Notes: generated from the letters alone by a model not told the origin. DNA of 55,904 nt from Clostridium sp. cel8 (GCF_014050525.1 NZ_JACGAG010000016.1:1-55904); one strand, 5' to 3'; shown: positions 1 through 8,591, counted from the first letter of the stretch. Numbers and translations: made by a program.

Positions 1-26
1 ATTATAATATAAATTTTATTTATTTG

Positions 27-68
27 GGACATTTTCATCTTTCTTATACTAGGACATTATCATCTTTC
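27..68. repeat. Two 17-bp direct repeats at window edge
   Basis: The 17-mer GGACATTTTCATCTTTC (27-43) recurs with one mismatch at 52-68, a period of 25 bp. Short tandem repeats of the GGACATTTT type occur at the ends of IS21-like insertion sequences, so this could be the edge of an element lying left of the window. No transposase is visible, so that reading is inference only. Confidence 0.35.
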
Positions 69-102
69 AATCATAAAATTTATGAGGAAAATTGATAATA
101 TG

Positions 103-131
103 TTGACATAATGTCTTTAAATTGATATAAT
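103..131 (+). promoter_or_regulatory. Sigma-A promoter of the metNI S-box transcript
   Basis: A perfect -35 TTGACA (103-108) and -10 TATAAT (126-131) are separated by 17 bp. Transcription would start near 138, about 25 nt before the S-box riboswitch core. Confidence 0.85.
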
Positions 132-160
132 AAGCTGAACAAATTCAATATAAAATTAAA

Positions 161-310
161 CTTATTTAGAGAGATGGAGGGAACGGGCCCTTTGAAATCC
201 GGCAACCAGTACAGTTATTGTACAATGGTGCTAATTCCTGCAGCGAAAGCTGAAAGATGAGATGATTTTATCAAATTATGTCTGAGGTTTTCCTCAGATT
301 TTTATTTTTG
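161..310 (+). promoter_or_regulatory. SAM-I (S-box) riboswitch
   Basis: The conserved S-box landmarks occur in order: AGAGAGATGGAGGGA (168-182), GGGCCCTTTGAAATCCGGCAA around 185-205, GGTGCTAATTCC (227-238) and GCTGAAAGATGAGA near 249-262. A terminator hairpin follows at 281-308. In this family SAM binding stabilises the anti-antiterminator, so transcription ends before metN when SAM is plentiful. The position directly upstream of a methionine ABC importer fits. Certain from sequence landmarks; no folding was run. Confidence 0.95.
281..308 (+). terminator. Riboswitch expression-platform terminator
   Basis: The stem CTGAGG/CCTCAG closes over a short T-rich loop and is followed by a T-rich tract from 298. 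It forms the off state of the SAM riboswitch. Confidence 0.85.
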
Positions 311-348
311 GAAGTTTAATTAATGTTTAATAGGGAGGAAAATATATT

Positions 349-1305
349 TTGATAGATATTAATGGAGTAGGAAAAAGTTTTGGAGATAAATATGTGCTTA
401 AAGATATAAATTTACATATAGATAAAGGAGAGATATTTGGTATAGTAGGTCATAGTGGAGCTGGCAAATCCACACTTTTAAGATGCTTAAATGGACTTGA
501 AACTTATGATACTGGAAGTATAAAAGTAATGAATAAGGAAGTTAAAGATTTAAGTAACAGGGAAATTAGATCATTTAGAAAAAATTTAGGCATGATATTT
601 CAAAATTTTAATTTACTTAATAGAAAAACTGTATATGATAATGTAGCTCTTCCTCTTGAAGTGTGGAAAGTAGATAAAAAAGAAATAAAAAAGAGAGTTA
701 ATGATTTGTTAAATATTGTTGGGCTACAAGATAAAGCAAATAGTATGCCAAGAAGACTAAGTGGTGGACAAAAACAGAGAGTTGCAATTGCAAGAGCGCT
801 TGCAATGAATCCTAGTATACTACTTTGTGATGAAGCTACTTCTGCACTTGATCCAAAGACTACAATGTCTATACTTGAACTTTTAAAAAAGATAAATAAA
901 GAATTTAACATAACTATAGTTATTGTCACTCATCAGATGGAAGTTATAAAGGAAATATGCAGTAAAGTTGCAATTATAGACGATGGAGAAATAAAGAAAA
1001 CTGGAAATGTAGAAGATGTATTTTTAAGACCTGGAAAGAATTTGAAAAAATTGTTGGGATCAGATACCATGATTCCTGATAGTGGAGTGAATTTAAGAAT
1101 ATTTTTCCCAAAAGAAATAAGTCAGGGAAACTTAATAACATCTATGGCAATAGACTTAGGCATAAGATTTTCTATAGTATGGGGGAAACTTGAAAGGTTT
1201 AGAAATGATGTTCTTGGAAGTCTTGTTATAAATATAAATGAAGAGGATAAAGAAGTTATATGCAACTATCTTTCTTCAAGACACATAAATTGGGAGGTGG
1301 AATAA
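349..1305 (+). CDS. metN: Methionine ABC transporter ATP-binding protein MetN
   Basis: This cytoplasmic ATPase powers D/L-methionine uptake. Walker A is GHSGAGKS (34-41), the ABC signature LSGGQ is at 137-141, Walker B ILLCDE at 157-162, and the H-loop motif VTHQMEV follows. Residues from about 240 form the C-terminal NIL/ACT-like domain that binds methionine and inhibits transport in MetN proteins. The TTG start at 349 has a strong AGGGAGGAA ribosome binding site (332-340). The gene lies directly behind a SAM riboswitch and one base before metI. The substrate assignment rests on the NIL domain, the riboswitch and the MetI partner. The substrate-binding lipoprotein MetQ is not in this cluster. 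Confidence 0.93.
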   Translation: MIDINGVGKSFGDKYVLKDINLHIDKGEIFGIVGHSGAGKSTLLRCLNGLETYDTGSIKVMNKEVKDLSNREIRSFRKNLGMIFQNFNLLNRKTVYDNVALPLEVWKVDKKEIKKRVNDLLNIVGLQDKANSMPRRLSGGQKQRVAIARALAMNPSILLCDEATSALDPKTTMSILELLKKINKEFNITIVIVTHQMEVIKEICSKVAIIDDGEIKKTGNVEDVFLRPGKNLKKLLGSDTMIPDSGVNLRIFFPKEISQGNLITSMAIDLGIRFSIVWGKLERFRNDVLGSLVININEEDKEVICNYLSSRHINWEVE

Positions 1306-1306
1306 A

Positions 1307-1963
1307 ATGACCTTTATTGAATTGTTTAATCAAATACTTCTACCAGCTATTGGTGAAACTATTTATATGGTATTTGTATCAACTTTTCTATCTGTAATTA
1401 TAGGATTTATACCAGCTATTTTACTAATAGTAACAGACAAACATGGATTAAAACCAAATAGAGTTATATATAAAATATTTGACGTGATAGTGAATGTTTT
1501 AAGATCATTCCCTTTTATAATACTTATGATAGCAATTTTTCCACTTACAAGATTAATTGTTGGAAAAGCTATAGGTACTACAGCGGCAATTGTTCCAATT
1601 ACAATAGCATCAGCTCCTTTTGCTGCAAGAGTAATTGAATCTTCTCTTAAAGAGGTAGATCCAGGTGTAATAGAAGCTGCAAAATCATTTGGTGCAAGTA
1701 ACATCCAGATAATATTTAAAGTAATGATTAAAGAAGCACTTCCATCTATAGTACTTGGTATTACACTTACTACAATAAGTATAGTAGGATGTTCCGCAAT
1801 AGCAGGTGCAATTGGAGCTGGAGGACTTGGACAAGTAGCTATAAATTATGGATACTATAGATTTGAAACAAAGATAATGGTATATACTGTAATAATACTT
1901 ATAATATTTGTTCAACTTATTCAGACAATTGGAAACTTTTTATACAAAAAATTGAATAAATAA
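1307..1963 (+). CDS. metI: Methionine ABC transporter permease MetI
   Basis: This is the integral membrane subunit of the MetNIQ importer. At 218 residues it has the usual family length and about five hydrophobic segments. The cytoplasmic coupling (EAA) loop is recognisable around residues 110-130, in the stretch ending DPGVIEAAKSFGAS. It starts with ATG one base after the metN stop, with its ribosome binding site (GGGAGGTGG) inside the 3' end of metN, so translation is probably coupled. It is co-regulated by the upstream SAM riboswitch and followed by an intrinsic terminator. Confidence 0.92.
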   Translation: MTFIELFNQILLPAIGETIYMVFVSTFLSVIIGFIPAILLIVTDKHGLKPNRVIYKIFDVIVNVLRSFPFIILMIAIFPLTRLIVGKAIGTTAAIVPITIASAPFAARVIESSLKEVDPGVIEAAKSFGASNIQIIFKVMIKEALPSIVLGITLTTISIVGCSAIAGAIGAGGLGQVAINYGYYRFETKIMVYTVIILIIFVQLIQTIGNFLYKKLNK

Positions 1964-1971
1964 ATTACTTG

Positions 1972-2012
1972 CCTTAGGATATTTAATTTTCCTAAGGTTA
2001 TTTTTATTTTTA
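1972..2012 (+). terminator. Intrinsic terminator after metI
   Basis: The stem CCTTAGG (1972-1978) pairs with CCTAAGG (1991-1997) and is followed by a T-rich tract. It ends the metNI transcript, so metQ is not a hidden downstream member of this operon. Confidence 0.8.
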
Positions 2013-2090
2013 ATAGTGTATTATTTGTGTTAAAATACATGTAAAATAATATTAAAAGAATTATTTATAATAGGAAAGAGGGGGATAAAA

Positions 2091-2816
2091 GTGAGTATAG
2101 CAGCGTTTTTTGATATAGATGGTACTCTATACAGAGAAGGACTTATGACTGAAGTCTTTAAAAAGTTAGTTAAGTATGAAATAATCACTCCAGACAGATG
2201 GTATAAAGAAGTTAAGCCAGAGTATGAAAAGTGGGATAAAAGGCAGGGAAACTATGATAACTATCTACTTAAAATGGCAGATATATATATAGAGGCAATA
2301 AAGGGACTTCATAGGTGTCAAATAGAATTTATAGCTAGAAAAGTTATATCTCAAAAGGGTGATAGAGTGTACACATACACTAGAGATAGAATTAAGTGGC
2401 ATAGAAAAAATGGACATAGGATAATAACTGTTTCCGGAAGCCCTATAGAACTTGTTAGAGAAATGTCTAAGAAATATGGATTTGATGATTATATTGGAGC
2501 AAAATATATAATGGATGAAAACAACATATATACAGGTGAAGTAATACCAATGTGGGACAGCTTAAGCAAAAGAAAAGCAATACAGATGTTTGTTAAAAAA
2601 TATGATATAGATTTGGAAAAGAGTTATAGCTATGGTGATACTGCAGGAGATTTTGAAATGTTAAAATTAGTTGGAAATCCAACTTGTGTAAATCCAACTA
2701 GAGAACTTGTAAAAGAAGCTGTGGAAAATGAAAAGTTGAAATATAAAATAAAAATAATAGTTGAAAGAAAAGATATGATATATAGTTTGGACCCAACATG
2801 TATAGAAATTGTTTAG
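2091..2816 (+). CDS. HAD-superfamily IB phosphatase
   Basis: This is a SerB-like HAD hydrolase of 241 residues. Motif I DIDGT gives catalytic Asp8 and Asp10. Motif II is the Ser of TVSGSP near residue 120. Motif III/IV residues lie in YGDTAGD near 182-188. The protein fits the HAD-IB family of small-molecule phosphomonoesterases; the substrate cannot be read from sequence. The GTG start is preceded by a purine-rich site (AAAGAGGGGG). It stands alone between the metNI terminator and a promoter at 2854. Phosphoserine phosphatase is a possible but unproven alternative. Confidence 0.8.
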   Translation: MSIAAFFDIDGTLYREGLMTEVFKKLVKYEIITPDRWYKEVKPEYEKWDKRQGNYDNYLLKMADIYIEAIKGLHRCQIEFIARKVISQKGDRVYTYTRDRIKWHRKNGHRIITVSGSPIELVREMSKKYGFDDYIGAKYIMDENNIYTGEVIPMWDSLSKRKAIQMFVKKYDIDLEKSYSYGDTAGDFEMLKLVGNPTCVNPTRELVKEAVENEKLKYKIKIIVERKDMIYSLDPTCIEIV

Positions 2817-2833
2817 AAAATTTAACTAGATTA

Positions 2834-2862
2834 TGTTAACTATATATCTAAAATGTTATAAT
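2834..2862 (+). promoter_or_regulatory. Extended -10 promoter upstream of the RNase H-like gene
   Basis: An extended -10 TGTTATAAT (2854-2862) has a weak -35 TGTTAA (2834-2839) 17 bp upstream. It overlaps the first possible ATG (2861) of the downstream reading frame, which argues that translation begins further downstream. Confidence 0.55.
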
Positions 2863-2902
2863 GTTAATGTATGCATTAAAAGATGTAGAAAAGAGTGATA
2901 AG

Positions 2903-3550
2903 GTGATAGATAGACGTAATGAAATATCTGTTAAAAGACCAAATTGCAATAATGAATTAAAGATGGATAAAGGTGTTTCCATATTAAAAAATGCACTATT
3001 TTTTGATTTAGAACACTATATATACAAAAAACCAATTTGTATAGGTGTTTTTGGATGTTGTTTTTATGATTGGAATGAGGAAATGTTGAAAGTTACTCAA
3101 TACATGATAGAGGGAAAAAAAGATGCTAAAGATATAGTAAAAATGGCTCAAGATTACTTTCAAGATATGTATGATAGAGGGAAAAAATATATTGTAACAT
3201 TTTCAGGTAACAATGATTTTACTGTAATAAATTATTTACTTAAAAAATACAATTTGAAATTTGACATAAGTCAACATTTTACTCATATTGATCTTCAAAA
3301 GCAATATGAAAAGGAAATACACAATTCTATAGGGCTTAAAGCTCTTGAAAAGGAATTTAAAATAGAAAGAAATAGTGATGTTATAAGTGGATCTAATTTG
3401 GCCAAGACATTTAGTAAAATAGTAAAGGATAGTAAGTATATAGATAGAATGCCTGAAGAAAAGAAAAAAAAGATACTTCTATATAATGAACAGGATGTTG
3501 TCAGTTTATTTTATATGTGTGCTATGTGGAAAAAAGTTTTTAAAAAATAG
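2903..3550 (+). CDS. RNase H-like (YprB/RNase_H_2 type) exonuclease-fold protein
   Basis: The residues FFDLEHY near the N-terminus carry the D-x-E pair of DnaQ/RNase H-like exonucleases, and NEQDVVSL near the C-terminus carries the matching acidic motif of the RNase_H_2 domain (YprB family). The substrate is unknown. The open frame extends upstream to ATG 2861, but a TGTTATAAT -10 box covers that ATG. I therefore favour GTG 2903, preceded by the purine-rich AGAAAAGAG, giving about 215 residues; this choice is uncertain. It lies 22 bp before the lactate regulator and is probably co-transcribed with it. Confidence 0.65.
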   Translation: MIDRRNEISVKRPNCNNELKMDKGVSILKNALFFDLEHYIYKKPICIGVFGCCFYDWNEEMLKVTQYMIEGKKDAKDIVKMAQDYFQDMYDRGKKYIVTFSGNNDFTVINYLLKKYNLKFDISQHFTHIDLQKQYEKEIHNSIGLKALEKEFKIERNSDVISGSNLAKTFSKIVKDSKYIDRMPEEKKKKILLYNEQDVVSLFYMCAMWKKVFKK

Positions 3551-3572
3551 TTTCAAAAGAGGAGAGAGTATT

Positions 3573-4274
3573 ATGATTTTTCATCCAATAAAGAGTACAA
3601 AAGTATATGAACAGGTTATAGATCAAATAAAGCAAATGGTCATTGATGGAAGCTTGAAAAAAGGTGATAAATTGCCCTCCGAAAGAGAATTAGTTGATAA
3701 TTTAGAGGTGAGTAGAACTTCTGTAAGAGAAGCTATAAGATCACTTCAAATTATGGGACTTGTAGAGTGTAGGCAAGGGGAAGGAAACTTTATAAAACAA
3801 AATTTTGAAAATACTCTACTAGAGCCAATTTCTATAATGTTTATGTTGCAAGAAAGTAACCCAGAGGAAATATTGGAGGTAAGAAAAATAATAGAAATTG
3901 AAACTGTAGCACTTGCAGTTAGGAGAATAAATGAAGATGAGCTTGAAGATCTAAAAAGAATAGCTGACTTATTTAAAGTATGCAAAGATGAAAATAAAAA
4001 TGTAAAATATGACAAGGAATTTCACTATAAAATAGCTAAAGCTGCAGATAATCTATTGATAATAAATATATTAAATGCAATGTCATCTCTTATGGATGCG
4101 TTTTTAAAAGATGCAAGGAAAAAGATACTTGTAGATGAGAATAACTTAATAGTTCTTGCAAATCAGCATGAACTCATATATAAAGCCATAAGAGATGGAG
4201 ATGCAGAAAGAGCATCTCTTGAAATGAGAAAACATCTTGATTTTACAAATGAATACATAAAAAGAAATAGATGA
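3573..4274 (+). CDS. lldR: FadR/LldR-type GntR transcriptional regulator, probable lactate operon repressor
   Basis: Residues 1-70 form a GntR winged helix (KKGDKLPSERELVDNL, then SRTSVREAIRSL). The rest is an all-helical FCD ligand-binding domain with the usual acidic and His ligand positions (EFHYKIAKAA). Total length is 233 residues, normal for the family. The ATG at 3573 follows GGAGAGAG; the frame stays open further upstream but only by overlapping the preceding gene. It lies just upstream of the lactate permease operon, whose leader has two TGGTAWTACCA palindromes of the GntR/FadR type. That makes lactate the likely effector by analogy with LldR; the ligand is inferred from context. Confidence 0.82.
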   Translation: MIFHPIKSTKVYEQVIDQIKQMVIDGSLKKGDKLPSERELVDNLEVSRTSVREAIRSLQIMGLVECRQGEGNFIKQNFENTLLEPISIMFMLQESNPEEILEVRKIIEIETVALAVRRINEDELEDLKRIADLFKVCKDENKNVKYDKEFHYKIAKAADNLLIINILNAMSSLMDAFLKDARKKILVDENNLIVLANQHELIYKAIRDGDAERASLEMRKHLDFTNEYIKRNR

Positions 4275-4314
4275 GGATGTTAATTTTATAACATTTTTAC
4301 AGAACATATATTCG

Positions 4315-4355
4315 TTTATACAAATAAATTTACGACGTGGATTTATTTGTATAAA
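4315..4355. repeat. Perfect 15-bp inverted repeat after the lldR-like gene
   Basis: The arm TTTATACAAATAAAT (4315-4329) is the exact reverse complement of 4341-4355, with an 11-nt loop. No T-tract follows, so it is not a classical terminator. It may still protect or end the regulator mRNA, or bind a protein. Confidence 0.7.
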
Positions 4356-4564
4356 TCAGTCTTATTTAATAATTCATATCAATTGTAAATCTACAAATCT
4401 ACTATCATAGGAATTCTCATATTAATTTCAAGTTGATTTATGGATATTTTCAAATAATAACAGTTTTAAATAATAATCTGCTAATGTAAATTTAAATTTT
4501 TTATGTTACTTTTGTAACTATACTGGCAATTTGAATTTATATGTGTTATATTATATTTAGAAAC

Positions 4565-4583
4565 TGGTAATACCATAATACCA
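4565..4583. promoter_or_regulatory. Upstream GntR/LldR-type operator
   Basis: TGGTAATACCATAATACCA contains the palindrome TGGTA-A-TACCA plus an extra TACCA half site. The core fits the FadR-subfamily pattern TNGTNNNACNA. It differs by one base from the second copy 275 bp downstream. Confidence 0.65.
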
Positions 4584-4777
4584 ATATTGAATTTAAGGTA
4601 TAAATCAATACATATTAGTTCCTTCAAAAAATGAAAAAATATAAAAGTTATTTAATTAACAATAATTATAATTAATTATATATAGATTAAAAAAAAACAA
4701 AAAAATAATTAGGAGATAAAATCTATATAAACCTTAATATAACAATAATTACATATTTATATTACAATATGAAAACA

Positions 4778-4795
4778 TTGTTAACTTGATAACAA
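4778..4795. promoter_or_regulatory. Rex-like redox operator
   Basis: TTGTTAACTTGATAACAA matches 13 of the 14 fixed positions of the clostridial Rex consensus TTGTTAANNNNTTAACAA; the mismatch is A4789. Rex represses fermentation genes when NADH/NAD+ is low. It overlaps a possible -35 (TTGATA, 4786-4791). Binding is inferred from motif similarity. Confidence 0.55.
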
Positions 4796-4839
4796 TTGTA
4801 GAAATGCTAGTAAGATTATGATAAACTTAAATTAAAAAG

Positions 4840-4858
4840 TGGTATTACCATAATACCA
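4840..4858. promoter_or_regulatory. Downstream GntR/LldR-type operator
   Basis: TGGTATTACCATAATACCA repeats the upstream operator with one substitution, about 35 bp before the permease start. Two operators flanking a promoter would allow looping, as described for E. coli LldR. Confidence 0.65.
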
Positions 4859-4892
4859 TAATATTATAATACTAGTTATTGGGAGGAATAAT

Positions 4893-6416
4893 ATGAATAT
4901 GTATTTGCTTTTCCTTATAGCACTTATACCTATAGTTTGGCTTATGATTTCATTAAGTGCTTTAAAGATGCCAGGTCATAAAACTTGTCCATTTACATTG
5001 CTTATTACTATAATACTTGCAGTAATTGTGTGGAAAATGCCAATGTTTGATGCTATAACTGCCACTTTAGAAGGTACTGCTTTAGCTATATGGCCAATAA
5101 TGATTGTAATAGTTGCTGCTGTATTTACTTATAATCTTTCTGTATACACAAAGAGCATGGATGTAATAAAGAAAATGATGACAAGCATTACTACTGATCA
5201 AAGAATATTAGTACTTATTTTAGCTTGGGCTTTTGGAGGATTTATGGAGGCTATAGCCGGTTTTGGAACTGCAGTTGCTATACCTGCCAGTATACTTGCA
5301 GGACTCGGATTTGATCCAATATTTGCAGCAATAATATGTTTGATTGCAAATACAACTCCTACGGCTTTTGGAGCAATAGGTATACCAGTAACTACTCTTG
5401 CAAAGGTTGCCAATATAGATGTTGGGCAATTGAGTTATGCAGTTGGTCTTCAACTTGCAGTTTTAATTATAATTGTGCCTATTGTACTTGTAATGCTTAC
5501 TGGTAAAAGCGTAAAAGCAATAAAAGGATTTTGGGGAATAGCTCTTGCGTCAGGTATTTCTTTTGCAATTCCTGAAGTTTTAGCAGCAAAATATCTTGGA
5601 GCTGAACTTCCTGCAATACTTGGATCTGTAGTTTGTATGATAGTTACTGTAGCTGTGGCTAAGATATTTTATAAAGATACTGCTGCAAAAGATGCTGAAC
5701 ACATATCTTTTAAGAAAGGATTTTTAGCATGGCTTCCTTTTATACTGGTATTTGCATTTGTAATATTAAGTAGTGCACTTTTCCCACCAATAAATAAATT
5801 GTTATCTTCAGTAAAAACATCAGTACCTATTTATACTGGGCCAGGAGCCAAACCATATACATTTAATTGGGTATCTACTCCAGGTACATTAATTATAGTA
5901 GCTACATTTATTGGAGGACTTATTCAAGGTGCTAAGTTTGGTGAAATAGCAGGAGTTTTAGGTAATACATTTAAACAGATGTATAAGCCAGCAATTACTA
6001 CAATTTCAATAGTTGCACTTGCAAAAGTAATGGGTTACAGTGGCATGATAAAATCTATTTCAGAAATACTCGTTATAATAACAGGAGGTTTTTATCCACT
6101 GATTGCTCCAATAATAGGTGCACTTGGAACATTTGTAACAGGTAGTGACACATCATCAAATGTATTATTTGGAGGACTTCAAGTTCAAGTAGCAAGGTCT
6201 TTGAATTTGAATGAATTTTGGCTTGCTGCAGCAAATACAGGTGGTGCCACAGCAGGAAAGATGATATCTCCACAAAGTATAGCAGTTGCAACAGCGGCTA
6301 CAGGACTTGTTGGACAAGAAGGTAAAATACTTAGTGCCACATTGAAATTTTGTATAGTTTATGTAATCGTTTTGGGATCTATAGCTTACTTTGCAGGGCC
6401 AATATTTGGTTTCTAA
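4893..6416 (+). CDS. lctP: L-lactate permease (LctP family)
   Basis: This 507-residue integral membrane protein of the LctP/LldP family takes up lactate with protons. It has about 13 hydrophobic segments, and the family signature is seen in GFMEAIAGFGTAVAIPASIL (around 114-133) and in the TGSDTSSNVLFGGLQ region near 415-430. ATG follows GGGAGGAATAAT. It is the first gene of a lactate operon with larA, etfB, etfA and the dehydrogenase. In Acetobacterium woodii the equivalent gene is near the end of the operon, so the order here is different. Regulation is expected through the two GntR-type operators and the Rex-like site. Confidence 0.93.
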   Translation: MNMYLLFLIALIPIVWLMISLSALKMPGHKTCPFTLLITIILAVIVWKMPMFDAITATLEGTALAIWPIMIVIVAAVFTYNLSVYTKSMDVIKKMMTSITTDQRILVLILAWAFGGFMEAIAGFGTAVAIPASILAGLGFDPIFAAIICLIANTTPTAFGAIGIPVTTLAKVANIDVGQLSYAVGLQLAVLIIIVPIVLVMLTGKSVKAIKGFWGIALASGISFAIPEVLAAKYLGAELPAILGSVVCMIVTVAVAKIFYKDTAAKDAEHISFKKGFLAWLPFILVFAFVILSSALFPPINKLLSSVKTSVPIYTGPGAKPYTFNWVSTPGTLIIVATFIGGLIQGAKFGEIAGVLGNTFKQMYKPAITTISIVALAKVMGYSGMIKSISEILVIITGGFYPLIAPIIGALGTFVTGSDTSSNVLFGGLQVQVARSLNLNEFWLAAANTGGATAGKMISPQSIAVATAATGLVGQEGKILSATLKFCIVYVIVLGSIAYFAGPIFGF

Positions 6417-6472
6417 CTAAGCTTAAATAAAATATATATTAATAAAATAATTTTAAAGGGAGTGAATTTATT

Positions 6473-7747
6473 ATGGCCAAAATGAAACTACCTTATGGTA
6501 GAAAAATGATTGATATTGAAATAGATGATAAAAATTTAGCCTGTGTACTTGAGTCTAAAGCAGGAAAATATAAAACTGAACTTTCTCAAGAGGAAATAGT
6601 TGAAAAAGCGTTGGACAATCCAATAGGATCTCCAAAACTAGAGGAACTTGTACAGGGAAAAAAGAATATGGTTATAATAAGTAGTGATCATACAAGGCCT
6701 GTACCAAGTAAGATAATAATGCCTATACTTTTAAGGAGAATAAGGAAAGTAAATCCACAAATTGATATAAAAATATTAATTGCAACAGGATTTCACAGAG
6801 CTTCAACTAGAGAGGAATTAATAGATAAATTTGGAGAAGAAATAGTTAAAAATGAAAATATAATCGTACATGATTCACGGGATGAGAAAAGTCTTGTAAA
6901 AATAGGAACACTTCCATCTGGTGGTGAACTTATAATTAATAAAGTTGCAGTAGAAACTGAACTTTTAATTGCAGAAGGATTTATAGAATCACACTTCTTT
7001 GCTGGATTTTCAGGAGGAAGAAAGAGTATACTTCCTGGTATAGCTTCTGCAAAAACAGTTATGGCAAACCACTGTTCAGAATTTATAGCAAGTCCATATT
7101 CTAGAACTGGAATATTAAAGGGAAATCCTATTCACAAAGATATGCTTTATGCAGCAGAAAAAGCAAATCTGGCATTTATAATAAATGTAGTTATAGATAG
7201 TGACAAGAAGATAATAAATGCTTTTGCAGGACATAGTAAGTTAGCGCATGAAGATGGATGTAAATTTGTAATGGATCTGTCTAAAGTTAATAAAGTAGAT
7301 GCAGACATAGTAGTATCAACTAATGGAGGATATCCACTAGATCAAAATATATATCAATCAGTTAAAGGAATGACAGCTGCAGAGGCTACATGTAGAGACG
7401 GTGGAGTAATAATAATGGTGGCTGCATGCAATGATGGACATGGTGGAGAGGGATTTTATAATAATCTTGCAAATGTAAAGACTCCGAAGGAATATTTAGA
7501 AAACGTTTTGAAAGTTCCAAGAAATGAAACATCTCCTGATCAATGGGAGTCCCAGATACTTGCAAGGATATTAGATAAGCATACTGTAATTATGGTAACT
7601 GATATGTGTAGTCCAGAAATTATAAAGAATATTCACATGAAACATGCATACACATTTGATGAAGCACTTAATATGGCCTACGATATTGTAGGTAGAGATG
7701 CAAAGGTAGCAGTTATACCAGATGGGGTAGCTGTAATTGTAAATTAA
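6473..7747 (+). CDS. larA: Nickel-pincer lactate racemase LarA
   Basis: This enzyme interconverts D- and L-lactate using the NPN nickel-pincer nucleotide cofactor. The residues known in Lactobacillus LarA fall at the same numbers here: His108 (GFHRAS), His174 (ESHFF), Lys184 (GGRK, cofactor attachment) and His200 (ANH, nickel ligand). The motif SSDHTRP (70-76) is also present. Length is 424 residues, as usual. The ATG has AAAGGGAGTG upstream. Its place inside the lactate operon means both isomers can feed one stereospecific dehydrogenase. The cofactor-making genes larB, larC and larE are not in the window and must lie elsewhere if the enzyme is active. Confidence 0.92.
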   Translation: MAKMKLPYGRKMIDIEIDDKNLACVLESKAGKYKTELSQEEIVEKALDNPIGSPKLEELVQGKKNMVIISSDHTRPVPSKIIMPILLRRIRKVNPQIDIKILIATGFHRASTREELIDKFGEEIVKNENIIVHDSRDEKSLVKIGTLPSGGELIINKVAVETELLIAEGFIESHFFAGFSGGRKSILPGIASAKTVMANHCSEFIASPYSRTGILKGNPIHKDMLYAAEKANLAFIINVVIDSDKKIINAFAGHSKLAHEDGCKFVMDLSKVNKVDADIVVSTNGGYPLDQNIYQSVKGMTAAEATCRDGGVIIMVAACNDGHGGEGFYNNLANVKTPKEYLENVLKVPRNETSPDQWESQILARILDKHTVIMVTDMCSPEIIKNIHMKHAYTFDEALNMAYDIVGRDAKVAVIPDGVAVIVN

Positions 7748-7802
7748 CTAAGATGAAATTTTAAAATTAAATAGATAAATATAAATTTTGGAGGTAGTTT
7801 AA

Positions 7803-8591
7803 ATGGATATATTAGTATGTATAAAACAAGTTCCTGGAACATCAAAAGTTGAAGTTGATCCTGTAACAGGAGTATTAAAAAGAGATGGAATAGATTCAAA
7901 AATGAATCCATATGATTTATTTGCACTTGAAACAGCACTTAGACTTAAAGAAAAATATGGTGGAGTTATAAAAGTAATAAGTATGGGACCACCACAAGCT
8001 ACTGAAGTTATAAAAGAAGCTTATATGATGGGGGCTGATGAAGGAACTCTTATATCAGATAGAAAGTTTGCAGGAGCAGATGTACTTGCAACTTCCTACA
8101 CAATATCCCAGGGTATAAAAAAGATGGGACATGTAGATTTAATATTGTGTGGAAAGCAGACAACTGATGGTGATACAGCACAGGTAGGACCTGAAATAGC
8201 AGAATATCTTCAAGTTCCACATATTGCAAATGTAGTAAGCATAGAAGAAGTAAAAAGTGATTCAATGGTAGTAAAAATGGATATGCCAAATACTATAGAA
8301 GTTGCAGATATAAAATTTCCTTGTCTTTTGACAGTAGATAAGGACATATTCCAGCCAAGGCTTCCATCTTATAAAAAGAAGTTGGCTACAAAGGATAGAA
8401 AAGTTGGAATTTTAAGTCTTAAAGATTTTGATGATAAAGATGAAAATAAATATGGATTAAATGGTTCTCCAACTCAGGTTGAAAAGATATTTCCACCAGA
8501 AGTAAATACAGATAAGGAAATGTGGGAAGGTACAGGAGAAGAACTTTCAGAGAGGCTTACTGAAAAACTTAAGGAATTAAAGTTTATTTAG
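7803..8591 (+). CDS. etfB: Electron transfer flavoprotein beta subunit (LctB type)
   Basis: This 262-residue EtfB starts [20 protein letters not shown], the typical family opening. It carries the nucleotide-binding region including [20 protein letters not shown] (about 120-139), which marks the confurcating clade where the beta subunit binds FAD rather than AMP. With EtfA and the downstream FAD dehydrogenase it should oxidise lactate with NAD+ while taking up electrons from reduced ferredoxin, as shown for Acetobacterium LctBCD. It starts at ATG with GGAGGTAG upstream. The confurcating role is inferred from family and gene context. Confidence 0.92.
   Translation: MDILVCIKQVPGTSKVEVDPVTGVLKRDGIDSKMNPYDLFALETALRLKEKYGGVIKVISMGPPQATEVIKEAYMMGADEGTLISDRKFAGADVLATSYTISQGIKKMGHVDLILCGKQTTDGDTAQVGPEIAEYLQVPHIANVVSIEEVKSDSMVVKMDMPNTIEVADIKFPCLLTVDKDIFQPRLPSYKKKLATKDRKVGILSLKDFDDKDENKYGLNGSPTQVEKIFPPEVNTDKEMWEGTGEELSERLTEKLKELKFI

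Larger units (their letters stand above)
4275..4892 (+). promoter_or_regulatory. Long AT-rich control region of the lactate operon
   Basis: This 618-bp spacer has no credible gene. It contains a 15-bp inverted repeat (4315-4355), two near-identical operators (4565-4583 and 4840-4858), a Rex-like palindrome (4778-4795) and TATAAT (4865-4870) just before the permease ribosome binding site. A possible promoter is TTGATA (4786-4791) with TAAGAT (4811-4816), although its 19-bp spacing is long. The start site cannot be fixed from sequence. Confidence 0.65.
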
